Shown: positions 15,204 through 24,453 of the stretch, one piece after another
Position numbering within the stretch: the first letter of the stretch is position 1
How the letters are laid out: every line of letters starts with the position of its first letter
Assembly: GCF_001513965.1 (NCBI RefSeq)
Contig: NZ_KQ948018.1
Location: 62,001 to 126,000 of the forward strand
Direction: 5' to 3'
DNA: 64,000 nt
Source: Streptomyces cellostaticus
GTDB lineage: Bacteria; Actinomycetota; Actinomycetes; Streptomycetales; Streptomycetaceae
Made by a program: the position numbers and the translations under genes
The notes under the pieces: model-generated
What the model was told of the DNA's origin: nothing
What the model saw: only the letters and a program-made list of their open reading frames with translations
Database searches by the model: none

Positions 15204-16856
15204 TCAGTTCGTCATGGAGGGGTTGGCGGAGAACGGCGTGGCCTGTACGGGGCCGGTCATGGTGCCGCCGTTCATGACGCCGAAGTTGTAGATCGCGGTG
15301 GCCTGTTGCTGGTAGGCGGCGATGTCGACGTTGTGGTCGCGCAGGAAGATCTCGGTGGAGTCGAAGACACGGCGCTGCATCATCTGCACGTAGTAGCGGG
15401 CGTCGTCGTTCGTGTGCATGTCCTCGATCCATCTGACGCTGTAGATCTCGCGAAGACTGACCGGACCGCTGCCAGGATCGAGTTCGGGGCGCTTGCGCGG
15501 CTTGCGGCGTATGAGCCGGTCGAGTCCGGCGTAGACATCACCGAGGGCGTTGAACGCCGTGCGGCCCAGCCACCTGATGCTGCGCAGGTCGGCCGGCTTG
15601 AGTCCGGCCACCTTCGGGTTGAGCGGCCCCATGATGTGCGGGCGGATGGTGACGCGCAGGAAGCCGCCCTCGTAGGCGAAGTGGACGAGTATGGCCGTGA
15701 TGAGGTCGCCGTTCCAAGCGGTGACCCTGGCCCAGATGTAGCGGCGGGCGATGTCCTCGGCGGGCTTGTCGCCGAAGCTGTCCACGGCGAGGGTCTGCAG
15801 GCTGCGCCATGTGTCGTGGTCGATCTGGTCCCACCGTTTGCAATGGATGCCGGCGATCCCGATGACCTCCATGCGCGGAACGGGGTGATCACGGTGATGA
15901 GCGGGCGCCGGGTCGTCCAGGCGGCGCGCGACGTAGGCATGCAACTGGGCGACGGTGAAGTGCTTCAGCGGCTTGCGGGCCACCGGCTTGTTGTGCTTGG
16001 CCAGCGCCTCCAGGACGGCCTTGGCTACCTCGGCCATGTCCGGGTTGCCTGGGCTTTGCGTCGGTGAGCCGACTCCTGGTGGCGGCATGGTGGTGTCGTC
16101 TTCCTGGTCCTGACCCTCAGGGGCGGGCTCGACGTCGATGCCGATGACGGCCTCGTGCCACGCCTGAAGACCTGCCCCGAGGAACCGGTGCCGGTCACCG
16201 CTCGGGCGACGCTCGTAGAGGTACGGCAGGGCGTGAGCCTGCACGGCCGGTGCGGGCGCGTGCAGTTCTCCGGCCAGTAGGGCGTTGAACCGCACCTGCG
16301 CCAGGTAGCGCTCGACCAGATAGACGCCCCACACGCCCGCCAACAGGGCCACTGCCGCCCAGCCCGCAGTCAGAGCGCCGGCGATCGTCGGCCAGACGAC
16401 GAGCGTGGTCACCGCGGCGATGGCAATTCGGCGTCTTCGCATGTGGCGGATGGCACGATCACTGGCGTGAATGACGGGTTCCTGGTGGAACCCGTAGACC
16501 GGCACCGGCCGCGCCGACTTCTTGATGCGGCGCCGGACCCAGACCGCGTAGTCCTCGCCCAGCACGACCGACGGAGGCGTCGGCTCGGACGTGTCGGAGG
16601 GCTTCTCTTCCTCCTTCACGGGGAACAGCCACCGCAGGCGTTTCTGCACGGCTGCCTTCAGCCTCTTCCACAGCTCCGCCAGTTGGGCGCGCAGCACGGC
16701 CAGCCAGTCCGTGCGGGCGAAGGCGGCGGCACTCAACCGGCGGGTGACCCCCTCGGTGTATGCCCCGTGCCGGACCACTTCACCGGCAACGTCAGCAGTC
16801 CCCAGCGGTACCGCAGGCGCCGAAAAGACCGACTGGTGCTCCGTGAATGCCAACAC
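15204..16856 (-). CDS. membrane protein with C-terminal amyloid-signalling-like motif (pair 2, protein A)
   Basis: 550 residues from GTG at 16856, which follows a G-rich stretch. Residues 1-140 are mostly helical with a basic region (ELWKRLKAAVQKRLRWLF). Two membrane helices lie at about 144-163 and 166-183 (TTLVVWPTIAGALTAG and AAVALLAGVWGVYLV). A large soluble domain of unknown fold follows (about 280-515, with WARVTAWNGDLITAIL and RWLGRTAFNALGDVY). The last 28 residues are the motif shared with the next gene. No enzyme signature is seen. I infer a membrane-associated receptor or effector whose tail templates the small partner. Confidence 0.7.
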   Translation of the reverse strand: MLAFTEHQSVFSAPAVPLGTADVAGEVVRHGAYTEGVTRRLSAAAFARTDWLAVLRAQLAELWKRLKAAVQKRLRWLFPVKEEEKPSDTSEPTPPSVVLGEDYAVWVRRRIKKSARPVPVYGFHQEPVIHASDRAIRHMRRRRIAIAAVTTLVVWPTIAGALTAGWAAVALLAGVWGVYLVERYLAQVRFNALLAGELHAPAPAVQAHALPYLYERRPSGDRHRFLGAGLQAWHEAVIGIDVEPAPEGQDQEDDTTMPPPGVGSPTQSPGNPDMAEVAKAVLEALAKHNKPVARKPLKHFTVAQLHAYVARRLDDPAPAHHRDHPVPRMEVIGIAGIHCKRWDQIDHDTWRSLQTLAVDSFGDKPAEDIARRYIWARVTAWNGDLITAILVHFAYEGGFLRVTIRPHIMGPLNPKVAGLKPADLRSIRWLGRTAFNALGDVYAGLDRLIRRKPRKRPELDPGSGPVSLREIYSVRWIEDMHTNDDARYYVQMMQRRVFDSTEIFLRDHNVDIAAYQQQATAIYNFGVMNGGTMTGPVQATPFSANPSMTN

Positions 16857-17090
16857 CCCACCCCCGTGTCTACCGGGCCCGCCGCGATGACCCCCGGCAG
16901 GCACAGAGGGGCATCGTCCACGGGCGCGGCGAGTGTCGCCATACCGCAAACCCGCACAAGCTGCGCACGGAGGCACCCAGGTTGAACAATGACCGAAAGG
17001 TGCCTCTCGTCCGAAGTCAATCAGCGCGTGGTTCGGATACTCGGAGGCTTGGACAGGCACCAAACAGGAGGCGGCTCGATGAGGGCCTGG

Positions 17091-18766
17091 TCAGCGCTGC
17101 CGAGTCCGGGGTTGCTGCAAGGGCGGAGCGGCGGGGCGCTCTGCAGCGTGGCGAGCGCTGGCTGCCTGCGCCCGCGGGCCGGGGGCGTGGCGTTCGCCGA
17201 GGCGGCGGATGCGCCAGGTCAGCGCGCGGGCGGGGCTGCGGGCGTCGTCCAGCGTGCGCTGGCTGAGGGCCCGGTCGAGGATCGCGGTCGCGTTGTGCCC
17301 AGCCGCTTCCGCCTCGGCGAGCACCGTGGCCAGGGCATCCCAGGCGGAGTCAGCCAGGATGCGCTCGGCGTGCTCGGGGGCGGCCTGCTGAAGGTGGTGG
17401 GCGTATCGGTCTTTGGTCTGCGGGCTGGGCGCCCGGCTGGCGAGGTCGACCAGGACCGGTCCGGAGATCTGCGCGTATGCGGCCTGCAGGTGGATGAGGG
17501 TCTGCTCGGCTGCCGCCTGTTGTTGGGCGTGCTGGCGGGTGCGATGCCAGTGCATCGCGCAGGCGACCGCGGTGAGCGCGGCGTCGATCAGCATTGCCAG
17601 GCCGGATCCGTCGCCTCCTGGGGAGGGGATGCGCCAGATCGCCTGGATGCTGCGGCGCAGGACACGGGCGCTGTCGTGGTCGGGGCGATGCGGGAGCGGG
17701 TGGCGCGCTCGAAAGCTGCGGCGGCTCGTTCCAGTTCGACCCTCACCGCGGTCGGTGCGGTGAGCGGCAGCAGGTCCAGGGTGGCACCGAGCGTAACGAG
17801 CCGACCTTCGGCGGCGTGCTCGTCGCCGTGGGTGAGGTGGTGAGGGATGCGTTCGGTGGCGGCGGTGGCTTGGTGCCACGGATTGCCTGACGGGACGGCG
17901 ACGGGCTCGGGACTGGTGTCGGCAAGACGCTGGCGGATCTTGGGCAGTGAGAGGTCGCCTGCGAGGGTGGAGCCCGCGAACCAGACGGGTTCGCCCTGCT
18001 TATTGATGTCGCCGGGCAGGGCAACGCTGTAGCCGGTCACGTCACCGGACGGCTCGGCCTTGGGCCGCACATCCACTCCGGTCGCCTCCAGGAAAGCGAA
18101 GAACTCGGCTTCGCTGGAGGCAGCGGCCACAGCGCGGCGCACCCGCATGCGGAGGATCTCGCGGGAGGTGGCGTCCTGGCCCAGACGCTTGGCCTTGAAG
18201 TGCTCCTTGCTGGTGGGGCGCTTGGCGGCGGTGCCGTCGCCCGGCTTCAACCGCCTGAGCCCGTAGTCGGCTTCGATCTTGCGGGCCTCGCGCTGGACGG
18301 CGCGCTGGTCGTAGTCGCGTTTGGGCCGACGGCCGTCCTGGCGCACGAGGGTGGCGGCGATGTGGATGTGGTCGTCGGCGTGGCGGACGGCCACCCAGCG
18401 GCAGGCTTCCTCGTCCCCGTCGGGGGCGATGCCGGCGGCGGCCACGATGCGGCGGGCGATGTCCGCCCACTGGGCGTCGGTGAGGATCGGGTCTTCGGGT
18501 GCCGCGCGGACGGGGCAGTGCCACACGGTGTACCGGGGTGCCTTGTCGCCCAGCATCTTCACCGGCTGGTCGAGCTGTGCGGCGAGCTGGTCCTCCACGT
18601 CTTTTCGGTTGCGGTGGGGGCTGCGGCCGGGGTCGGGGGCGAAGCCGTTCCAGGACGCCACCAGGTGCGGGTCGATGTGCTCGTTGGCGCGGCCTATGCC
18701 GAAGAGGTAGCCGATGGTGCGGCGTGTGGCCTCTGGGCCCTTGCTGAGAATGATCTTGGGTATCAC
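17091..18766 (-). pseudogene. relaxase/mobilization nuclease gene, frameshifted
   Basis: The N-terminal 360 or so residues are a MOB relaxase: MIPKIILSKG start, and the three-His metal motif in VRHADDHIHIAATLV. In this frame translation ends at 17588 after an Arg/Ser-rich, non-family tail. In the neighbouring frame, a segment starting near DHDSARVLRRS and continuing through MLIDAALTAVACAMHWH, as expected for the C-terminal membrane-like part of actinobacterial relaxases, runs to 17091. The switch falls at about 17670-17700. Either one base was lost or gained, or the downstream part is restarted at ATG 17594. GTG at 18766 lies four bases after the mobC stop. Confidence 0.75.
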
Positions 18767-18770
18767 CGGC

Positions 18771-19046
18771 TCACCGCCCCTCGGTCACTTGGGCGACAGC
18801 GGCGTCCACTTCGGCCACCGACGCCTCGACGCGGTCCAGGAGCCGTTGGACGGTGTCGTGGTGGGGCCAGGCACCGTCCTTGTTGAGGTGGTGGGTGAGC
18901 TGGTTGAGGTTGCTGCCGATCTTGCCGAGCTGTCCGTTGGTGGTTATCAGCGTCTTCACCATGGCGCGGTAGTCGGCGACGGCAGCGGTCGGGTCGTCCG
19001 CGCGGGCGGCGGCGAGGGAGCATTCGGCAACGTAGCCGCCGAGTGC
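18771..19046 (-). pseudogene. mobC-like relaxosome accessory gene, 5' end missing
   Basis: The C-terminal 90 or so residues are MobC-like: GQLGKIGSNLNQLTHHLNKDG is the family's central motif (an Asn-rich I-G-x-N-L-N-Q). Upstream of about 19046 the frame runs into antisense integrase sequence and no start with a ribosome site is present, so the ribbon-helix-helix N-terminus is lost. MobC proteins bind oriT and help the relaxase nick. It directly precedes the relaxase, as in mobilizable plasmids. Confidence 0.7.
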
Positions 19047-19826
19047 CAGAAGATCATTCCTTGGTCGCTGGAGCGCGTGCGCGCTGTCATCGCCGGCCTG
19101 CCGAAGCGCTTCCAGGTTGGCGGCAAGCTCGCCTTCGGCTGCGGCCTGCGCCAGGGCGAGGTGTTCGGCTTCGCCGTCGAGGACATCGACTTCAAGGGCG
19201 GCTGGATCCACATCAACCGCCAGGTGCGGCTCGTCGGCACGAAGCCCGTCTTCGCCCTGCCCAAGGGCAACAAGATCCGGTCGGTGCCTCTACCGGCGCA
19301 GCTTGCCGCCGCCCTCAAGGTCCACATGAAGGAGTTCCCGCCCGCCGAGGTCAGCCTGCCCTGGGTCAAGCCGGACGGTGAGCCGAAGACCTTCCGTCTT
19401 CTCTTCGTCGACGCGAAAGGGAGGGCCTACAACCGCAGCGTCTTCAACATGGGCGACTGGAAGCGCGCCCTGGCCGCCGCCGGCGTGATCCCTCCCCGCG
19501 AGCGCGGCGCGCGCTACCTCCAGGCGGCGCGGGAAGACGGCATGCACGCCCTCCGGCACGCCTACGCCTCCGTCCTCCTGGACGCGGGGGAGAGCATCAA
19601 GGCGCTCTCCGAATACCTCGGTCACTCGGACCCCGGCTTCACGCTGCGGACGTACACGCACCTGCTGCCGTCCAGCGAGACCCGCACCCGCAAGGCGATC
19701 GACGACGCCTTCACGGAAACGGAGACGGAAGCCGAGGTGGAAAACGACGGCGACCCACCTGCCGCCCAGGGCACATCAGCACCCCCAGCAAAACCAATGT
19801 GCCCTCAATGTGCCCTGGCCGCCTGA
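19035..19826 (+). pseudogene. tyrosine integrase, N-terminus missing
   Basis: About 263 residues hold the complete catalytic domain: the first Arg in GCGLRQGE, the beta-hairpin Lys in LPKGNKIRSVPL, HALRH (H-x-x-R), LGHSD and the nucleophile in RTYTHLLP. The arm-binding and core-binding domains (normally a further 130-170 residues) are absent, because the sequence before about 19040 is antisense mobC. No start codon with a ribosome site lies near the junction. The gene points toward the right attachment repeat, 70 bases away. The protein tail MCPQCAL is encoded by the candidate arm site at 19797-19816. Confidence 0.85.
19797..19816 (+). repeat. candidate integrase arm-type site, right
   Basis: ATGTGCCCT, two bases, ATGTGCCCT, 18/20 identical to 1084-1103. 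It overlaps the 3' end of the integrase gene, a common place for arm sites. Confidence 0.4.
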
Positions 19827-19892
19827 CGCCCCCTCCCCGGCACCAAAAGGGCGAGGCCCGAAGACCCCGCCCGATCCGCAAGAAACCCCAGG

Positions 19893-20324
19893 TCACGGCC
19901 ACACCAGGCAATAAGGCTGATGCCCCGCCTCATGCAACCGATGGCTGAAGTCCTGCCACTCGTGCAGCAACTGGTACACATTGAACGCATCCCGCGGCCC
20001 ACCCCGGTCCGGCACCGTCGACCAGATGAAGGCTGCTGCGCCCACCGCTTCCTCGCCGATGCCGCGGAGGGGGTCGACGACCGTCATGGGGAGCTTGACG
20101 ACGGCGTAGTCGGGGTGCAGGACGACCAGTTCCAGGGGTGGCACCTTGTGCAGGGGGACGCCCTCGATGCCGGTCAGCACCATCGCGGCCATCGTCTCCG
20201 GCTTGATCTTGGTGAACATGCCGTTCATGCCCAGCTCGTCGCCGCCGAGTTCCTCGGGGCGCATCGAGATGGGGACGCGGGCCGCGGTCGCGCCGTCCGG
20301 CGCGCCGAAGTATTTGTACGTCAC
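19893..20324 (-). CDS. conserved hypothetical protein whose 3' end is the integration target
   Basis: 143 residues from GTG at 20324 (TYKYFGAPDGATAARVP start). It contains MRPEELGGDELGMNGMF, TMAAMVLTGIEGVPLHK and the C-terminal HEWQDFSHRLHEAGHQPYC. No membrane segment, signal peptide or catalytic motif is obvious; I do not recognise a named family. Its last 23 codons and stop duplicate 906-977 with only synonymous differences, so the reading frame was preserved when the element integrated. The tail now used was most likely brought in by the element. It faces away from hemL. Confidence 0.75.
   Translation of the reverse strand: MTYKYFGAPDGATAARVPISMRPEELGGDELGMNGMFTKIKPETMAAMVLTGIEGVPLHKVPPLELVVLHPDYAVVKLPMTVVDPLRGIGEEAVGAAAFIWSTVPDRGGPRDAFNVYQLLHEWQDFSHRLHEAGHQPYCLVWP
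19897..19968 (-). repeat. right attachment-site repeat
   Basis: Second copy of the 72-bp repeat described at 906-977; it overlaps the 3' end of the conserved gene. The crossover core lies somewhere in the 54 identical bases 19915-19968. Confidence 0.85.
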
Positions 20325-20895
20325 CCCCACCCGACCACCATTTCTGCTCCCCGCCCGCGGACGCTCTGCCCGGTGGTCGAGCCGGCGGTCGCCAGGCAGG
20401 TCCAGATGCTGGTCCAGCTGCCGGTCGATCTGCCGGTCGTACCGCTCGGGATCACTCGGTACACCCTGTGCCTGACGTGCGTCAGTCTGACGTGCTTCGG
20501 TCGGTTCCTCCGCCTCGCGCCGGTGCCTTCCCCGCCGGGCACGTCGAGGACCCAGGTCATCAGTCCCCTCGCCCAGTCCGCCACCGCGATGCATATCTCC
20601 ACCCGACTGCTTTTCTAGGACGCGTGGCCCCCGCCGCGCAACCCGATCATCGTGTCAGTGACCTCCCCCACGGCCGCCCGCCGAAACGTGCGGTGAAACA
20701 CCAGTCCGCAGGATCTTCGAAGCCCCTGACACAGCCCCTGACTACTACGTGCCGATGAGCCGTGTGTATCAGGTCTCAGTCTCGCAGATGTCACGGCCGC
20801 GATCTTGAGGTCGGCCACCTGCGGGGCAAGCCGCGGCCTACCCTGAGGAGGTCACCACGCAACCGGAGTCCGAGAAGTCGGAGAAGTCGCACGTC
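20325..20895. other. intergenic region between the target gene and hemL
   Basis: No gene is supported. It must contain divergent promoters. A short direct repeat CTGACGTGC occurs at 20472-20480 and 20487-20495. No ribosomal, tRNA or riboswitch-like structure was recognised. Confidence 0.35.
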
Positions 20896-22221
20896 ATGAG
20901 TGCCATGAGCGAACTGCCCTATCCCTATGAAGCGCCCGTCTCACAGGCGCTCTTCGACCGTGCGTCCGCCGTCACACCCGGCGGCGTGAACTCCCCGGTG
21001 CGCGCCTTCCGCGCCGTGGGCGGCACGCCCCGGTTCATGGTGTCGGGGAAGGGGGCGTACCTCACCGACGCCGACGGGCGCGAGTACGTCGACCTGGTCT
21101 GCTCCTGGGGGCCGATGATTCTGGGGCATTCCCACCCCGAGGTCATCGGCGCCGTCCAGGAGGCGGTCGCGCGCGGTACGTCCTTCGGTACGCCCGGTGA
21201 GGGCGAGGTCGCGCTCGCCGAGGAGATCGTCGCCCGGGTGGAGCCCGTCGAGCAGGTGCGGCTCGTCAGCAGCGGGACCGAGGCCACCATGTCGGCCATC
21301 CGGCTCGCCCGTGGGTTCACCCAGCGGTCCAAGGTGATCAAGTTCGCCGGGTGTTACCACGGGCATGTGGACTCGCTGCTCGCCGCGGCGGGGAGCGGGG
21401 TCGCGACCTTCGCGCTGCCCGACACCCCCGGCGTCACCGGCGCCCAGGCCGGCGACACGATCGTGCTGCCGTACAACGATCTCGAAGCCGTGCACGAGGC
21501 CTTCCACCGGCACCCGGGCGAGATCGCCTGTGTGATCACCGAGGCCTCGCCCGGCAACATGGGCGTCGTCCCGCCGGAGCCCGGGTTCAACCAGGGGCTC
21601 AAGGACGCCTGCCAGAAGAACGGTGCCCTCTTCGTCTCCGACGAGGTCATGACGGGCTTCAGGACCAGCCGGGCCGGGTGGTACGGGATCGACGGGGTCA
21701 GGCCCGATCTCATGACCTTCGGGAAGGTCATGGGCGGTGGGTTCCCCGCCGCCGCCTTCGGTGGACGGGCCGATGTGATGGCTCACCTCGCGCCCGCCGG
21801 GCCGGTGTACCAGGCCGGCACCCTCTCCGGGAACCCGGTCGCCACCGCCGCCGGGCTCGCCCAGCTGCGGCTCCTCGACGATGCGGCGTACGACAAGGTC
21901 GACGCCGTCTCCGGGCAGATCCAGTCGCTCGTCGGCGAGGCGCTGAGCAAGGAAGGTGTCGCGCACCGGCTGCAGACCGCCTCCAACATGTTCTCCGTGT
22001 TCTTCACCGACCGGAAGGTGCGGGACTACGAGGACGCCAAGCGGCAGGAGTCGTTCCGCTTCACCGCGTTCTTCCACTCGCTGCTGTCGAACGGCGTCTA
22101 TCTGCCGCCGTCCTCCTTCGAGTCCTGGTTCGTGTCCACGGCCCACGACGAGCGGGCCATCCAGAAGATCGCCGACGCCCTTCCGGCGGCGGCCCGAGCC
22201 GCCGCGGAGGCCACCGCGTGA
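20896..22221 (+). CDS. hemL: glutamate-1-semialdehyde 2,1-aminomutase
   Basis: 441 residues; converts glutamate-1-semialdehyde to 5-aminolevulinate in the C5 route to haem. It is a class III aminotransferase-fold, PLP-dependent enzyme with [13 protein letters not shown] near the N-terminus, [15 protein letters not shown] (phosphate site), SDEVMTGFR and the PLP Lys in TFGKVMGGG. Length is normal. ATG at 20896 or the in-frame ATG at 20905 ([11 protein letters not shown]) may be used; the second matches the usual Streptomyces N-terminus. It overlaps the next gene by four bases, and haem supply fits the cytochrome c maturation genes downstream. Confidence 0.96.
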   Translation: MSAMSELPYPYEAPVSQALFDRASAVTPGGVNSPVRAFRAVGGTPRFMVSGKGAYLTDADGREYVDLVCSWGPMILGHSHPEVIGAVQEAVARGTSFGTPGEGEVALAEEIVARVEPVEQVRLVSSGTEATMSAIRLARGFTQRSKVIKFAGCYHGHVDSLLAAAGSGVATFALPDTPGVTGAQAGDTIVLPYNDLEAVHEAFHRHPGEIACVITEASPGNMGVVPPEPGFNQGLKDACQKNGALFVSDEVMTGFRTSRAGWYGIDGVRPDLMTFGKVMGGGFPAAAFGGRADVMAHLAPAGPVYQAGTLSGNPVATAAGLAQLRLLDDAAYDKVDAVSGQIQSLVGEALSKEGVAHRLQTASNMFSVFFTDRKVRDYEDAKRQESFRFTAFFHSLLSNGVYLPPSSFESWFVSTAHDERAIQKIADALPAAARAAAEATA

Positions 22222-22901
22222 GCAACAGCAAGGACATCACCGTCGTCCACCTCATGCGGCACGGCGAGGTCGCCAACCCGGACGGGATCCTGTACGGGCG
22301 GCTGTCCGGCTATCACCTGTCCGAGCTGGGCCGGCAGATGGCCGACCGGGTCGCCGAGCACCTCGCCCCGCGGGACGTCACCTACGTGGTCGCCTCGCCG
22401 CTGGAGCGTGCGCAGGAGACCGCCACCCCGATCGCCAAGACGCACGGGCTCGACCTCGCCACCGACGAGCGGCTCATCGAGGCGGACAACGTCTTCCAGG
22501 GGAAGACGTTCGGGGTCGGGGACGGCGCACTGCGTAAACCCGAGAACTGGAAGCACCTGGTCAACCCGTTCAAGCCGTCCTGGGGCGAGCCGTACATCGA
22601 CCAGGTCGTCCGGATGATGGGCGCGCTGAACGCGGCCAAGGACCAGGCCCGCGGGCACGAGGCGGTGCTGGTCAGCCACCAGCTGCCGATCTGGATCGTG
22701 CGGTCGTACGTCGAGAAGCGGCGGCTGTGGCACGACCCGCGCAAGCGGCAGTGCACGCTCGCCTCCCTGACGACTTTCACCTACCAGGGTGACAGCATCG
22801 TCTCGGTCGGCTACGCCGAGCCCGTCATCGATCTCGTTCCGGCCCATCTCCGCGCCGGCGTCAAGCCGGTGAAGGGGAAGAGCAAGGCATTCGGGGCATA
22901 A
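22218..22901 (+). CDS. histidine phosphatase (phosphoglycerate-mutase superfamily)
   Basis: 227 residues. The phosphohistidine motif is HLMRHGEV near residue 11. The second catalytic His is in LVSHQLPIW and the phosphate-pocket Arg in SPLERAQET. The family includes cofactor-dependent mutases and many small-molecule or protein phosphatases; substrate unknown. The GTG start is inside the hemL stop (GTGA), so it is co-translated with hemL. The C-terminus is Lys-rich (KPVKGKSK). Confidence 0.88.
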   Translation: MSNSKDITVVHLMRHGEVANPDGILYGRLSGYHLSELGRQMADRVAEHLAPRDVTYVVASPLERAQETATPIAKTHGLDLATDERLIEADNVFQGKTFGVGDGALRKPENWKHLVNPFKPSWGEPYIDQVVRMMGALNAAKDQARGHEAVLVSHQLPIWIVRSYVEKRRLWHDPRKRQCTLASLTTFTYQGDSIVSVGYAEPVIDLVPAHLRAGVKPVKGKSKAFGA

Positions 22902-22985
22902 CTGCCACTCCTGGCAGTCCGTTTGACATGCCTTAGGGCGCTTTTGCCGGAGCTATTGCTAAAAACATAAGAATCGAAGGAACCT

Positions 22986-23044
22986 CCCCGATCGTCGCGC
23001 CCTCTGACTGAGTGACCACCAGCAGGCGTGATGATCGGGGTTTT
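22986..23044 (+). promoter_or_regulatory. 16-bp hairpin with T-run covering the ribosome site of the next gene
   Basis: Bases 22986-23001 pair with 23025-23040 over 16 positions including two G-U pairs; the loop is 23 bases. The right arm ends in GGGG, immediately followed by TTTT and the ATG at 23047. The only purine-rich ribosome site is therefore inside the stem, and the stem plus T-run also resembles an intrinsic terminator. It may terminate hemL-operon transcripts, attenuate the lipoprotein gene, or both. Confidence 0.6.
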
Positions 23045-23046
23045 CC

Positions 23047-24339
23047 ATGCGCACCATCTCCCGGACCCTTTCCCGGAGGGGAATACTCGGCCTCGGCGCG
23101 GGCGCGGCGGCCGCCGCCGGACTCGCCGGCTGTGGGTCCCTCAAGTCCTCGGACGGCGGCGGACACGGCTCCGGTTCCGGGAATTCGGACGGAGCGAGCG
23201 GCGGGACGAACGGCGGCACCAAGGGGCGTCCCATCGGCGACGGCTCCACCTCGTTCACCGGCAAGCAGCCGCACCAGCCCGCCAAGCCCGAGCCGCTGCA
23301 GCCGGGCCAGACCCCGCCGCAGTTCGTGATCTTCTCCTGGGACGGTGCCGGCGAGGTCGGCAACGGTCTCTTCCCGCGCTTCCTGGACCTGGCCAAGGAG
23401 CACGGCGCGAGCATGACCTTCTTCCTCTCGGGGCTGTATCTGCTGCCCGAGTCGAAGAAGCGGCTGTACGAGCCGCCGAACAACCCGCGCGGCGCCTCCG
23501 ACATCGGCTACCTCAGCGACCCGCACATCAAGGCGACGCTGGCCAACGTGCACCGGGCCTGGCTCGAGGGGCACGAGATCGGCACCCACTTCAACGGGCA
23601 CTTCTGCTCCGGGCACGGCACGGTCGGCAACTGGACCGCGCAGCAGTGGGCGAGCGAGATCCGCCAGGCCAAGGCGTTCGTGAAGGAGTGGCGGACCAAC
23701 ACCGGCTGGACGGATCTGCCCTCCCTGCCGTTCGACTACGACAAGGAACTGGTCGGCGGCCGTACGCCCTGCCTGCTCGGCCAGAACAACCTGCTGCCCA
23801 CTGCCAAGGAGCTGGGCTGGCGCTACGACGCCTCCTCGCCGGGCGGGCGTCAGGTGTGGCCGCTGAAGCGGCTGGGGATCTGGGACCTGCCGTTGCAGCA
23901 GATACCTTTCCCGGGGCGCTCCTTCGAGGTCCTGTCCATGGACTACAACATGCTCGCCAACCAGTCGGTCAACTCGACCAAGGCGCCCGCCTACAACTAC
24001 CCGGGCTGGCGCAAGCAGTCCGCGGGGGCGTACATCGCGGGATTCGAGCGGGCGTACAAGTCGAACCGGGCGCCGTTCTTCATAGGCAACCACTTCGAGC
24101 ACTGGAACGGCGGCATCTACATGGATTCCGTCGAGGAGGCCTTCAAGCACATCGCGCGGGAGAAGGAGAAGGGCGCGGACGTGCGCATGGTCTCCTTCCG
24201 GCAGTTCGTGGACTGGATGGACGTCCAGAAGCCGGAGGTGCTCGCCAAGCTGCGCACGCTGGAGGTCGGGCAGCAGCCGGCCGGGGGCTGGAAGGAATTC
24301 CTGCGGGACACCAAGTCGGCCTCCTCGAACGCCGCCTGA
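23047..24339 (+). CDS. secreted lipoprotein with polysaccharide-deacetylase-like fold
   Basis: 430 residues. The N-terminus has SRRGILGLGAG, a hydrophobic stretch and lipobox LAGC (Cys about 29); the twin-Arg suggests Tat export. A Gly/Ser-rich linker follows. FVIFSWDGAGEVGNG and GHEIGTHFNGHFC correspond to the first Asp and the H-x-x-x-H metal motif regions of NodB/CE4 deacetylases. The second half (YKSNRAPFFIGNHFEHW) completes the barrel. It is longer than standard CE4 enzymes and the substrate is unknown; cell-envelope glycans are likely. It begins just after a hairpin that includes its ribosome site. Confidence 0.75.
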   Translation: MRTISRTLSRRGILGLGAGAAAAAGLAGCGSLKSSDGGGHGSGSGNSDGASGGTNGGTKGRPIGDGSTSFTGKQPHQPAKPEPLQPGQTPPQFVIFSWDGAGEVGNGLFPRFLDLAKEHGASMTFFLSGLYLLPESKKRLYEPPNNPRGASDIGYLSDPHIKATLANVHRAWLEGHEIGTHFNGHFCSGHGTVGNWTAQQWASEIRQAKAFVKEWRTNTGWTDLPSLPFDYDKELVGGRTPCLLGQNNLLPTAKELGWRYDASSPGGRQVWPLKRLGIWDLPLQQIPFPGRSFEVLSMDYNMLANQSVNSTKAPAYNYPGWRKQSAGAYIAGFERAYKSNRAPFFIGNHFEHWNGGIYMDSVEEAFKHIAREKEKGADVRMVSFRQFVDWMDVQKPEVLAKLRTLEVGQQPAGGWKEFLRDTKSASSNAA

Positions 24340-24453
24340 GCGGCGCCGGGGGAGCTGTCTGAAATGTCCGGAGTAAATACCTCCTGAAATGCGAATTTCC
24401 GCCCGGCAGGGGGGCGCGCAAGATCCCCGGAACAGGCATGCGAAACTTTTCAC

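Noticed and set aside
17091..17594. Separate mobilization gene starting at ATG 17594 downstream of the relaxase
   Set aside because: Possible as a restart, but the family-like sequence begins before this ATG in the same frame, so a frameshifted relaxase explains it better.
906..19968. tRNA gene as the attachment site
   Set aside because: No cloverleaf-like sequence was found at either repeat; the repeat is protein-coding.
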